Below, piece by piece: positions 31,984 through 43,702 of a DNA stretch of 57,771 nucleotides. The stretch comes from Chara braunii (lineage: Eukaryota > Streptophyta > Charophyceae > Charales > Characeae), in contig BFEA01000421.1 of the NCBI GenBank assembly GCA_003427395.1, positions 24,079 through 81,849 of the forward strand, in the 5' to 3' direction. The position numbers and the translations under genes were made by a program. Positions within the stretch are counted from its first letter, which is position 1, and each line of letters begins with the position of its first letter. The notes beneath the pieces were generated by a model. The model was not told where the DNA came from and did no database searches. It was given only the letters and a program-made list of their open reading frames with translations.

Positions 31984-32275
31984 CCATGTGTTTATGTAGC
32001 TATTAGTCAAAAAGCTTCTTCAGTTGCTCGAGTAGTGAATACTTTTGTAGATCGCTCTCAGACTGCTTTATGTTATACCATAGTAGTAGCAGAAACTGCT
32101 AAAATTAAATTCTCCTGCTACATTACAATATACCTTGCACCTTGTACTGGGGCCGCTTCCCTTGTAGAAAATTTCATGTATAAAGGACGTCATACGTTAG
32201 TAGTTTATGATGATCTTTCCAAGCAAGCTCAAGCCTCATTTTCCGCACCCAAACCCCATCATCAGATGTCAACCC
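31984..32275 (+). pseudogene. atpA: Plastid atpA fragment in nuclear DNA
   Basis: The plus reading gives [29 protein letters not shown], then in a shifted frame SPATLQY, then LAPCTGAA and [20 protein letters not shown]. This is the central part of the chloroplast ATP synthase alpha subunit (F1, thylakoid membrane); mitochondrial and bacterial alpha subunits differ at the KASSVA and MYKGRHT positions. About 95 codons out of a gene of roughly 500. Frameshifts and a stop at the end show it is a non-functional plastid-to-nucleus transfer, and base composition is richer in A/T than its neighbours. Confidence 0.88.
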
Positions 32276-32342
32276 TTACTTGAAGCCAAACTCTGACGGA
32301 GTCCGAACAATCCATGCCAAGGCATGATTCCAGCTGTACAGA

Positions 32343-32455
32343 CTACCGTATTCAGCCGAATAGAATGCCCGGTCATTATAGCTGTATTTGGCACAACTTT
32401 CGGTCCACAGATGCAGCGATAATGACCGGGCGTTCGATTCGGGTGAAGACGGTAG
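32343..32455. mobile_element. MITE, CTACCGT...ACGGTAG termini
   Basis: 113 bp. The left end CTACCGTATTCAGCCGAATA is the inverse of the right end ATTCGGGTGAAGACGGTAG, and GCCCGGTCATTATAGCTGTA pairs with CAGCGATAATGACCGGGC. Confidence 0.88.
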
Positions 32456-32749
32456 AGGTGAAAAAGAGTACTAACGCACCTGACGACAGTAGTTCGCCTG
32501 ACGACGGGCGTGTGGGCGTCCTTAGGAGGAAGGTTTGGTCGTAAGCGAAGGTGGTCTTGAGGTGTTCGGGGTACCAGTAGGAGACTCCCGGGATCAGATG
32601 GTCACACTGACAGCCAGGGCTGCTCCCACAGAGGCACCTCTTTGTTCAGATAAAAATTCCTTTTTTCTTCATCTTTGACGGGGAAGAGCGACGAGACTGA
32701 CGCGCGGCAGAAGAGATGGGGCGCCCTTGTGTGCCTGGATTTTTAATTA

Positions 32750-33130
32750 AAGACCACAAACAAACAAATGAAAACCGCAATCCATTGAACACAGCCAAAC
32801 AGCTACTAGTAGGCAAACAGACAAGCTGGAACACAGCCAGAGAGAGCCACCCGAACAGCCATAAACTCCGAAACACGCAAATTTGCCAAACGAAAACCGC
32901 AATCCATTGAACACAGCCAATTTAAAACAGCTGGAAGCAATCAGTGTACTAACTCAGAAACATGGACAGAAACGTGCAACGACCCAACCACCCAACGAGA
33001 CCGCCAAAAAGCCTGCAAACAGTCGGCCAGCGAGCCAGTCAGCCCAGCCCAGCCCAGCAGGCTTCCAAACAGGCAAACAGCCACTGCAGGCAGCCAGCCG
33101 AAGGTTCAGGCAGCCACTGGCAGGCTGAGC
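32750..33130 (+). repeat. Degenerate CAAACAGCC-rich repeat
   Basis: Low-complexity sequence built from CCAAACAG, CCAGCC and AAACAG words. A direct duplication of GAAAACCGCAATCCATTGAA occurs at 32779 and 32898. An open frame across it is compositional. Confidence 0.6.
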
Positions 33131-33654
33131 CCGCCAAACAGCCTAAGGCTTACCTAACCAGCCGAAAAAAACAGATAAACAGACCACCAGCAATATATGA
33201 AATGGAGTCTGTGCGAAAGGAAACGCTGCACGATCTGCTTGAAACATACATTAGGGCGCAATGACGGAGAACGCGTAAACAAGCACAGGAGCACCCAGAG
33301 GGGCCAGAGCAAGCCCAGGAGAGAATGCAGAGGTCTCAACAGAAAGTAAATTTGCAAGGAAAGGTGGCGACGGAGGAAGGACCTAGGCTGGTGTTTCAGC
33401 GGTGTAAGGAACAACAGAAAGAAGAGTTGCTGTGCAGTCAGATACGTCTAGTTCACTGTACCAATTGCAGTAAGATGGATTTAGGACAGTACTACTGTGA
33501 GTACTCCGAGTTTCCAAGGGCAGGACTCAAAAACCATACACCCTATGGGAGTAACACAACAATATAGGAAACAATATAGGAAGGAGGTTACGATCAACCT
33601 CCACCCAACCCTAGGGTTGTGTATGGTGTATGTACTCTGTCGATGGCCCCATTC

Positions 33655-33702
33655 TCATTGGTGAGGAGCAGCACCTGCTGGAAACCAGTTCCAGTGCCCC
33701 TC
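33655..33702 (-). mobile_element. Partial SINE A
   Basis: CATTGGTGAGGAGCAGCACC and CTGGAAACCAGTTCCAGTGC, the head only. Confidence 0.65.
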
Positions 33703-34258
33703 TCTTATTAACACTTAGTTCCTCCACGTTCTTAGCTAACGCCGTTAATGCGGTGGCTGAATCGGGCTGCCGCGGGGGGCGGTATTCGTCCGTGTAAGAG
33801 GCGGCCTGAGAATGCCGTAGCTACTGGTGGTTTAAACAAAAAGGAGTATTAATATGGGGAACCGCTGCCACATATGTGTTGACGTCCGTCCAGGTTGTTC
33901 ATTATCATTACAGTATTAAAAAAAAAAAAAAAAAAAAAAAAATCCAGGGTAATGGATAAATCATAAATTTGTGGTTGGGAGCATAGCTTTGTTGTCTCCC
34001 TCCACCCATCAGAGGGAATGCATGTTGCCCCCCTTCCCCGACGATGGTGGTCAAGGATGGGGTTTGGCCGCCTGTGGGTGTCCGGCTAATGCACAGATGG
34101 AGCATTTTGCCAGTAGCTGTGCCTCCGTTTCATTTTCCCCACCCCCAAACGAATAACAGCGGTGTCAAAGCTATGTTTGCAGGGGTCCCCTGTATAAGCC
34201 TTAGGAGTAGTGGTAGGTAGGTAGTGAACTTCAAGGTGAATTGAAAGGGCGCAGAAGC

Positions 34259-34462
34259 TCATCATCATCATCATCATCATCATCATATGGGGGATGCTGA
34301 GCCCGGTTCTCAGCAATTTCGGTTTGGTCACTCCGGGTAGACTGTGAGGACCCCGGCCTCAATCTTTTTTTTTTTTTTTTTTTTCCCCTTTTTTTTTTGG
34401 AAACACACGCTCCATCTATTGGTGGGGAGCAACACCTGCTGGAAACTGGGTCCAGCGTCCCT
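34259..34462. mobile_element. SINE B interrupted by a reverse SINE A
   Basis: (CAT)n at 34259-34286, then a plus-strand SINE B from 34290 (GGGATGCTGAGCCCGGTTCT to ACCCCGGCCTCAATC). It is cut at about 34363 by the T-tail of a minus-strand SINE A (to 34462, CCAGCGTCCC). A further SINE A scrap lies at 34491-34520. Confidence 0.75.
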
Positions 34463-34949
34463 CAAATACAACCTTATCCTCACAAATAGGCACCAACTGG
34501 GAACTGGGCCCAGCGTCCCATAACAGACACGTTCAGAAAAATCATCAGAAAATTTCATGAAAATAAGGCTAAAAAGCTACTAAGAGTTTAGAGCTGCTTC
34601 TTTTGAAAGTTAAGATACTGGGGCCATTACCCGGCTTTGACTCAGAGCTATTGGAACAACTTCAGACATGTCTATAACACTTCATGATTTTAACAGACCC
34701 CCCAGTCAATCCCCTTGTTCCCACTCCAGCAAGACTTACTGCAGCAGAGCCACCATCTCTGCTGCTGCTGTGCTCTATTCCCATCCTACCAGCTAGCCCA
34801 CTCACTAGTAGGACGCGTGACACCCCGCCATCTTTTTCCAAAGGACTGCAAATGTTACAGTTCTGTCTTCGTCATCGAAAGGGAGGTCCCGGAAAGTCAA
34901 CAAGTGCAATAGTTCTGTCTTTGTCATCGAAGGGGAGGTCCCGGATCAC

Positions 34950-35650
34950 CCTCCCCAACTCCATCCTAGCGAAGGGTTCGAAGGACCATATCCTCAGCAC
35001 GAGCCAGACACCATCCTCATCCTGCAATCTCCTGCCCCCTTTGGAGATTCCAGTCTCCATCATCGAGAGCGCAAGCCAGCACTGCCTGAAGCCAATCGCA
35101 CCAGAATGATCCCTCATCAGTCGGTACCCATCCGGCAACTCAAGCTGCCTGATGCCAATCGCATCTAATGAAAGATCCCCCAGCTGGTACCCCTCAGACA
35201 ACCTAACTCAACCCTCTCTCTGTCCTCACAAAGAATCATCTTGTGCCCTTTGCCCTCCACCTTGAACAGATCCCCCACAACCCAACAGAACCTACACTCA
35301 CCTCCTTCACCTCCCCAACTCCGTCCCAGTAAAGAGTTCGACCGACCATGTCCTCAGCAAGAACAAGACACAATCCTCACCCTGCAATCTCCTGCCCCCT
35401 CGGAAATTCCAGTTTCCATCATCGAGAGGGTGAACCAGTACCGCCTGAGGCCAATCGCACCAGAGTAAACCCTCATCAGCGGGTACCCATCCGACAACCA
35501 AAGTTGTCCGACGCCAATCGCATCTGATGAAAGTTTCCCTAGCTGGTACCCCTCCGACAGCCCCGATGCAACCCTCTCTCCGTCCTCACAAAGAGTCATC
35601 TCATGCCCTTTGCCCCCCTTTTTGGACAGATCCCCCAACTCAACAGAACC
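34950..35650 (+). repeat. Two-copy tandem duplication, period 360 bp
   Basis: 34950-35295 and 35310-35650 align along their length. Shared words include CTCCTGCCCCCT, CCATCATCGAGAG, GCCAATCGCACCAGA, AGCTGGTACCCCTC and CCCTCTCTCYGTCCTCACAA. Frames are partly preserved in both copies on both strands: plus ends ...KPIAPE or ...RPIAPE at the aligned stop, and minus reads SEGYQLG.LS.DAIG. The function, if any, is unknown. Confidence 0.85.
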
Positions 35651-37525
35651 GCCCCATATGAATCTACAAGATTTTTAAAGCGAATTTTAGATGCCCTAAT
35701 TAGGACCTTGACCAACTCTATGAATTTCGCAGTGGATTCCTCTGACAAGAACCGAAATCACCAAGACCTTATTCCCGGTAAAAAACTAATGAACATCCTC
35801 AGAAGCCTATTGAAGACAAGAGAGAATCAATTGGTTTGGAACACCACAAAATGACCGTGATACCGATAAGATTTGAGATGAAATTAGGAAATCCTGTGAA
35901 AAATCATTTTAGAAAAAACACATGAGATGCCTGAAATCAGACTTATGACTATCGAGAAACCAAGACAGAAATTTAGATCGTGATTTAGATTGTGATTTTG
36001 ATCATAGTAAATTCAAAGACTTGAGAGTAAAAAAAAAAAACGGATCGTAGTTTTGATTGCAATAGCGGTTACTATTGGTAATAGCGGTTATTACTGGAGA
36101 TGACACAGTGGCTAAAATTATCCCTACGAGTAGAGATGAATCGAAGTTTTAGCTGGAGATCTCAAAAAAGGATCACAAAGAATCACGAAAAATACTATTT
36201 CCAGCAACAGGATCAAATCAAATCACGAAAAATCATGAAAAAACTACTTCCAGCAACAGAATCGGATCAAGATTTTCTGAAATACACGATGTCAGAGACT
36301 ATATGCATGTGGATACGTTTGTGAAATTTATGAGCTTAAAAGAACGTTTGTAGACTTGTCACCTACGATTAGGTAATCTGCACGGCAAACAGAGTTAGTC
36401 TTGACACACGAGCATGGCAACCATCCTGAAGCTCTCGCAAAAGCAGCATCGAGGAAAAGTCACCTCCGTAAATCCTCTATGAGTCTTCTCTTCCACTCCC
36501 CCCTCCCCCTCCACTTGTATGTGACGTCGCTCCTACCTCGCAGGAACCGTCGCCCTCGCACCCCTTCGCATCTTCACGCATCAACTAGGGCACACGAGGC
36601 ATCTACATAGTAGCACAGAGAAACCTCAACAGGGCTGTTCAAAACTCTTGAGAAAACAGCCCCTCTCCAATCTCAACCCCGTCAGCCTGTGACGTGGGTA
36701 GATCGCAGCACCAAGCAGCTCCCCCGCCCTACCATCCACAATCGAAGATCCATGGAGGAAAAACCTTGAAATCCCATACGCCCACATCCCCGCATCGTCA
36801 AAAAGCTTGCCTACTCGAGGATTGTAGAACACTCGTGCGCCAGCAGCACGGCTTGGCCAGTATTTCCAGACAGATGCTGCAGCTCCTTCTTCCAGAAAAC
36901 GCGACACCGGCAACACCCAAAAAGAGCAGAGGAGTCGTCAAGAAACCTTAGCTCTTCGGTGGATTCTTGAAGGCGCCTTGTGGAGACGACGTTTGACAAA
37001 AAAAAACATAACATGATAGTACTTTTACCTTGACAGGATTTCTGATACCAACAATTATAGATACTACTCTGAGCTAATTACGACCATTGAACAAACTTGG
37101 TGGACAAACACAATTTATGTGAAGCTAAAGTAGCAGCTGCTTGAGCATTTGTTCCCTGTGGGACAAGGGGCAGTCCAGAGAAGTAAGTTCATTGAATTTA
37201 ACTTCTCTCTTGTTGAGAATTCAAAGATTCCTTATACCATTTTACGATAACCTTTCAAATCATCCTTTTTGACAATTTCATCCATAATAAAACTTGAAGA
37301 AGGCTCTATTTCTTTCTTTTCCTTACTTAGCAAACCAATAAATATGTTATTTGTTAATAATGATATTGTATTTTTTTATATTAACTATTTACTATTGTTT
37401 ATCATAAATATTATGAACAATAGTAACTTTATCATTCAAATAATTTACATCTTTTTGTTCTGAAATTGTCCTATAATAAATTAAATAATTCATAGATCTT
37501 CTCTATCTATTGCAATGAAATATGT
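35651..37525. other. Unassigned, AT-rich towards 3'
   Basis: A 50-60 bp duplication at about 36175-36260 (AATCACGAAAAATMMT and CAGCAACAGGATC or CAGCAACAGAATC). 37190-37525 is very AT-rich and may belong to the organelle insertion that follows, but I recognise no gene in it. Confidence 0.35.
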
Positions 37526-37648
37526 AATAAACTTGTAGATCAGCCTCTAACAAATAATCCAAATGTGGGTGGATTTGGACAAGCAAATACGGAAATTGTT
37601 CTTCAAAATCCTTTAAGAATGGAAGGATTGATTCTTTTCTTGCAAGAA
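37526..37648 (+). pseudogene. petA: Plastid petA (cytochrome f) 3' fragment
   Basis: The plus reading is [20 protein letters not shown] followed by [17 protein letters not shown]. This is the conserved stretch of cytochrome f just before and into its C-terminal membrane anchor (cytochrome b6f complex, thylakoid). About 38 codons remain, then similarity stops in GC-rich nuclear-type sequence. The AT-rich flank upstream suggests the transferred piece was larger. Confidence 0.85.
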
Positions 37649-37944
37649 AGCGACCAAACACGCCTGCTACGGACTCCTGACCCCTCAACATGCCACCGCC
37701 TCCCCTACCACACCGTGACATAGCCGAAGACTGTCACGTGTCGCTTGCTGCAGCCGCCCCACTCGCCAACTCCGCGCCATGCACGCACGCCCAATAGAAA
37801 GCACCCGGCACCATCACTTCGCTGTCGCATCGCGCCGCTCTTCCCCTGTGTGAAAGCGCCTCGTCAAACACGCAGTATCGATGCAGGCCGGGCGCAGCGC
37901 TCCCGGCAGCGCTGCGCCCGCCCTCGTCATTTGCACCTTGCCTT

Positions 37945-37972
37945 ACCCCGGCCTCAATCTTCTTATTGGTAA
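37945..37972 (+). mobile_element. SINE B fragment left of the gap
   Basis: ACCCCGGCCTCAATCTTCTT then ATTGGTAA. The expected continuation appears only beyond the gap at 38379. Confidence 0.65.
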
Positions 37973-38068
37973 TTTTTTTAATTTTTTTTTTTTTTTTTTT
38001 TTTCTGTTCTTTCTACACTCTTCTCTCAACTTCTGTTTCTTTTACCTTCCATTACCTACTCATAAGAC

Positions 38069-38102
38069 CTGTCTCTTATACACATCTAGATGTGTATAAG
38101 AG
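38069..38102. other. Nextera junction adapter running into gap
   Basis: CTGTCTCTTATACACATCT plus most of its reverse complement, cut by the N run. Library artefact. Confidence 0.97.
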
Positions 38103-38378
38103 NNNNNNNNNNNNNNNNNNNNNNNNNNNNNNNNNNNNNNNNNNNNNNNNNNNNNNNNNNNNNNNNNNNNNNNNNNNNNNNNNNNNNNNNNNNNNNNNNN
38201 NNNNNNNNNNNNNNNNNNNNNNNNNNNNNNNNNNNNNNNNNNNNNNNNNNNNNNNNNNNNNNNNNNNNNNNNNNNNNNNNNNNNNNNNNNNNNNNNNNNN
38301 NNNNNNNNNNNNNNNNNNNNNNNNNNNNNNNNNNNNNNNNNNNNNNNNNNNNNNNNNNNNNNNNNNNNNNNNNNNNNN
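38103..38378. other. Assembly gap (276 N)
   Basis: A run of 276 undetermined bases. Confidence 1.
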
Positions 38379-38437
38379 TATCCAGAGGACAGCCTTGGGC
38401 ACTGGGCCCTTTTAATATAAAAAAAAAAAAAAAAAAA
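38379..38437 (+). mobile_element. SINE B tail right of the gap
   Basis: CAGCCTTGGGCACTGGGCCC then poly(A). It completes the SINE B broken at 37972. Confidence 0.7.
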
Positions 38438-38636
38438 GAATGACGCACGGCTGGACACACACTCCCCTGGGCTGACGCATGGTACTATTGCAGACACTGC
38501 CTGCACACCACCCAGGGGGTCAGTCCATGGGTGTTGTATGCTGGTCTAGTCTTCACGTTGGTTGCTGGTTGTTGTTGGCTTTGGTCTCGCTGATGATCTC
38601 CCCCAGTCCAGACATTACACACATTATATCCACTTC

Positions 38637-38715
38637 CCACAGTAGTACAAGTGGTAGAGCCCTCCAGTTTCATACTGTAGGTCACAGGTTCGAGTCCGGT
38701 TCCAGACTTTGGGGG
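38637..38715 (+). mobile_element. tRNA-like SINE head
   Basis: TAGTACAAGTGGTAGAGCCC (A-box region) and GGTCACAGGTTCGAGTCCGG (B-box region). The acceptor ends do not pair, so this is a SINE head and not a tRNA gene. Confidence 0.6.
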
Positions 38716-39007
38716 GGTCCTGTCCAGATAGACCTGTTGCTACCACATATACACACACATGAGATACTACCCCAGATAGCACAATCCATGCACGCTTATT
38801 ATACATACATATATAGATCAAGGTACACACACACATACATGTTCTAGTGGAGGTGATAGGAGCACCTCTCACCAGTACTCAGTACTCACTTCGCAGATGC
38901 TCCATGGTGGGGAGCAGCATACAACCATACATATAGCTCACGGGCACACATCTATGACATAGATTACATACACACATACAAAACCATAGGGTTGGGAGGA
39001 GGCTACT

Positions 39008-39465
<458 letters not shown>

Positions 39466-39535
39466 ACCAATAGGTGATTGATTGAGCCTGGCGTCCGAAG
39501 TACCCATACGACGACGCTCGTTCGACTATGCTTCA

Positions 39536-39900
39536 ACCAGGGCTGGGTCGCTAGCTAGCCCTGGTGCCTGTCACTACTGTTCGGTCCAAGTTCCCCTCTA
39601 TATGCTGGTATGGTGATGGTCCTGAGCGCGGGTCACACTGAGGTAGGATAGTAGGGATAGGGGATGCGCTAAGAAGTAGGGATAGGGGATGCGCTAGGAG
39701 TATTGACGTGAGGATGGGATGGGTGGTGGCCACGCCTCCTCAGAGCGAGCACGACTGACCGCTTCCGGCGATCAATGTGTGCCTAGTAACTGGCCTCTAC
39801 GACACCCTGGACTTAAAAAAAAGAAAAGAAAGAAAAAAAGAAAAAAAAAGAAAGAAAGATTATGAAAGGTTTGAGAGAAGAATATTAAAAAAAAAAAAAA
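39536..39900 (+). mobile_element. Family C, longest copy
   Basis: CAACCAGGGCTGGGTCGCTA, CACTGAGGTAGGATAGTAGG, GATAGGGGATGCGCTA (duplicated) and CTACGACACCCTGGACTT, followed by A/G-rich tail to about 39900. Confidence 0.75.
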
Positions 39901-40119
39901 AAAAATTGTGGTTGGGGAAAGGAGGCAGGAAATGTGAGAGGGCCCCTCCGCACCGGGCCAACACACAAGAACACGTTTGAAGCTGTAAAGTAGGTGAGGA
40001 GAGCGGAAGGGGGTGCATGGCAAAAGCAAGTGGCCCGGAATCAAGCCCAGAACCTGTTACAGTGGGCTCAGACTTTTGATGTACTTATTTTCGTTCATGT
40101 TTCTGTTCATGCTTCAGAT

Positions 40120-40204
40120 GGGACTCTGGGCCCGTTCCCAGCATGTGCATCTCCCCATGAATAGATTGGAACTGTCTCAAAAAAAAAAAAAAAAAAAAAA
40201 AAAA
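40120..40204 (+). mobile_element. Short SINE A
   Basis: GGGACTCTGGGCCCGTTCCC, CATCTCCCCATGAATAGATT then poly(A). The middle section of the family is missing. Confidence 0.75.
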
Positions 40205-40611
40205 GGCCAGAACCTGTTGACCATAGAGGAGGGCCAAATTGTAAAACATCATGTAGCATGATGGCAACCGTTATTTGGACACGTGCCTGAAGTTCTGCAA
40301 AAATAAATACTAGGCATACAGGGCCTAGTGCGACTTGACATCCGCCAACATTTTGAATGCATCAGAACAATGCCTTTTCAGATTCATTCAGTGTAGACTC
40401 ACACTGGACGCAAATAGCACAAAAAAATGTGGCATTTGCTACCGCTTTTGGGTGGGACGGATAGACCATGGGTCACAATCATTATGGTGAATAGATTGAT
40501 TGTCATGAATTGGAGATGAGAATAAATGAATTTGTCGTTGCAGCGGTGGGTCCAGCCCTGATGGCTGTAGCGAAACCAACTAATGCTGCTGGGATAACTC
40601 CGGCCGGGTGT

Positions 40612-40650
40612 TGAATTGTGAGGTCCCCGGCCTCAAGGCCTTCAAGATCA

Positions 40651-40694
<44 letters not shown>
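40612..40694 (+). mobile_element. SINE B fragment with T-tract
   Basis: TGTGAGGTCCCCGGCCTCAA, then a long T run (40654-40694), probably the tail of a reverse insertion. Confidence 0.55.
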
Positions 40695-41086
40695 CCATAC
40701 TGTTTTGGAATGTATGGACAACTTTTCTTCAAATTTCTTTAAATTTCCGGTTACTGACAGCTCTTGCAAAAGCAAAAATGCATTTGCGCGCACCTTTTTG
40801 AGGTGCCCGCAAATTGCGTAGTACCCCCACGGCGGGCCAGTCAGGCTGGAGATTTTGCATACCCATTTTTTGTGTCATTTTCATGCCTACCCTGGCTGTG
40901 TGACCCCCCATACTATCGCGGAATCTGTGATTGTTGTGAATTTTGCTACCAGTGTGAGTATGCCCTCAGAACTCTGGGGGATGGAGTGGTGAAAGTGGAC
41001 CCCTATACCTTTATCGGCCTTTCGGCTAGGGGCCTAGTTGCACTACTTGCCATGTGGCACAATCCCTGACGGCCGGGTGGCGAAGG

Positions 41087-41250
41087 AAAGAAAAAGAGGA
41101 AAAGGGGACACTGGACCCGGTTTCCAGGAGGTGCTGCTCCCCACCAATAGAGTGAGCCTCCCCGGGGGTGCTAGCGGTGCCTGCTCTTATCAGCACTCCT
41201 AGCATCACCGCGGAGAATTGACTGGCAAACAAAAAAAGAAGAAGAGGAAA
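41087..41250 (+). mobile_element. SINE A with target-site duplication
   Basis: AAAGAAAAAGAGGAAAA at 41087-41103 and AAAGAAGAAGAGGAAA at about 41235-41250 flank a complete copy (GACACTGGACCCGGTTTCC, CCCACCAATAGAGTGAGC, TGCTCTTATCAGCACTCC). This sets the SINE A body at about 130 bp. Confidence 0.85.
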
Positions 41251-41428
41251 TTGTGGTGAGTCAGGGGCCTGGTTGCACTTGCTCGCCACCATTCACTTTG
41301 TGCAAAAAGGCGTTGACGACTCCAGCTGTGAAGCTGGAATACTGGCCAGCAAGTGATTTTGTGGAGGAGGCACTAGGGCCCTACCCTGTGGTGAATAGAA
41401 AGAAAAACAGACCACACTTTCTGACAGG

Positions 41429-41589
41429 TTTTTTTTTTTTTTTTTTTTTTGTTTGTTTGCACAACATCCATGAAAGACAACTACCCGTCAGGCTGTAAGA
41501 GTGCCTGGTGGGTTGGAGTCTGCACTGTTTGATGGCTCCAAATCTATTGGTGGGGAGCTGCACCTGTTGGAAAACGGGTCCAACGTCCC
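41429..41589 (-). mobile_element. SINE A copy
   Basis: T-tract at 41429-41450, then CTATTGGTGGGGAGCTGCAC and GGGTCCAACGTCCC. Confidence 0.85.
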
Positions 41590-42059
41590 AACCACAAATT
41601 CTCGTATCCGTGGTATCCAGAATCATTGATGACTCACAGACCTCTCACCCATAAGGGTGCCAGATAATCAAATTACAACCCAGTCTCTAAGTCCTGTACT
41701 GCCACACCAATTTCCTAATGGGTAATTTTAGAACCATTGATAGGTGAGGGGCGCAGTGCTTCCAGGAGCGCTGCGCCCCGCCAGGTTGGCGCTCTCACGC
41801 GGGCAGCCCGGTGACGCCCTACAGGTTGGAAACAAGCGAGCGCGAAGTGGCGACTGGGTATGACGCGGACAGTTTTGGCGTGTCGGCGCCGTGGTGATGG
41901 GGTTGTGATGAAGTAGAGATCAGACAGCAGGAGGGCAGGAGGATAAAACGTGACTCAATGTTGCCTGCCTTTTGAAAGCACTTCGGTGGCATCTCCAGCT
42001 TTGCGCTTCATCCAGTGGTGTTACAGGTTAGCACATTGGGTGAAGGGGAACTTGCCTTC

Positions 42060-42290
42060 GAAGACCGATGCTGGAGCAACGCTGGCCGGAGCCGGAGCCA
42101 GGTGGCGCAACTCTGTGACCTAGCTTAGTGGGGGCGTGAGGCCTGGTAGAGAGCTCTGGGGGGCTGTTTGCGGGGGCAGTCCCAGTGGTCATCGGGGGTC
42201 GTAACTGGAGCAACGCTGGCCGGTGCTGGAGCAAGGTGGTGCAACTCTGTAACCTAACCTGATGGGAGCATGAGGCCTGGAAGAGCTTCG
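42060..42290 (+). mobile_element. Two family D heads
   Basis: GCAACGCTGGCCGGAGCCGG and GCAACGCTGGCCGGTGCTGG, each with TGACCTAGC or TAACCTAAC and a GTGAGGCCTGG or ATGAGGCCTGG motif. A tandem pair of truncated D heads. Confidence 0.7.
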
Positions 42291-42431
42291 GTTCGTGCTA
42301 AAATTAACCATGCTGGTGGTGGTCTAGGTTTCACCTATCTGATTCGTGATGGGGAGGCTTATTGACACACATATTCTTTTGACTTGGTAGAGTCTGAATG
42401 GAAAAAAAGTCAGTTGTTCTTATGAATGCCT

Positions 42432-43665
42432 TAGGACTTTAGGGTTTCTTATTAAATAATTTTAGATTTTGAATATTTTGTGCATCGATATTCAAATGTC
42501 TGACCCATCGTTCCCTTACTACAGACAAGACATCCACACGTGGTCATAACAGTCGATACATCGCTTTTTTTTTTTTAACAGTGAGAGTTTGCAGGGCACG
42601 TGGTTTGTTTCTTTTCCCCGTTTAAATAAACGACCTGCTAAGTTTTCCTCGCTACAATGGCAATTACTTCATCGATGTTTGCCAACAAATGATTGGCTTA
42701 TTGACCACACCAATTTATAGCAACGTGGTCTGGCAGTTCCCTGGTGTAAATCATGTCTATCGAGATTCCCAAACCGGGAAAAAAGGGAAACCATTGAACA
42801 TATCTTTCTTCAATGTCCGGGATCAGTTCTGTTATGGAGAAAATGGGATTGTGTATGGAGGGGTCTAACAGGGCGAGACTGACCATCAAACTGGAAAACC
42901 ATCCTCCTGGGACAATGGGAACCAGTGGTTGACCAACTCTCGGAATTTCAAAGTAATTTCTTTGAAATTTGATGAAAACTCATTCTCTGGGCATTATGGT
43001 ATAAAAGGTGTGTGTATGAAAGAGAAGAAGTAGAATTGGAGGGAAAAAAACTATCTGAGATAATTATCCAAATTGTTCAGACGGAAATACGAGCACAGTT
43101 GGCGGTGGTTCGTTCAAGGATTCAACTTTTCCATCAAAAAAAGGGTATCATTAACAATATTCAGAAGTTCAACATAAATTGGTTGGGGAGAACTGAAGGA
43201 GACAGTTTGGGAGAAGTGAAATGGCCGGGCAAAGATGAACAGGGAGAAATCTTAAGAGGGACTATTTCCTGCTCTTCAGAGACTGGTTCTCATCTCCACC
43301 ACATGCCACTCTCAGACCCCCGGAATGCTTTCTAGACCCATTTCCCCCATCGGAATTGACATTGGTTGATATCCATTGGTGTACAGGGTGAGTTGATTAT
43401 TTCCACGACATATAGCAGATGGGACAAGAAAAAGATAGGAGATAGTTTTTGCTAGGTTTAAGGGTAAATCTGGCGGCCAAAGATTTTTGGCTGAAGAGGC
43501 AGAACACACGCTCTTCCTCTTTTCAAACTATGGTCCTGATTTATATCTATTTGGGACGCTGGACCCGGTTTCCAGTGGGTGCAGCTCCCCACCAATACAA
43601 TGGAGTCTGCGGGCAAGATGTTAGTGATGGATGCTCCTATCACCATCACTAGCTACCTGCTGCAG

Positions 43666-43702
<37 letters not shown>

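Noticed and set aside
38060-38506. Long open frames across 38.1-38.4 kb
   Set aside because: They consist mostly of undetermined bases and adapter translation.
38637-38715. A tRNA gene
   Set aside because: Good B-box but no pairing acceptor stem.
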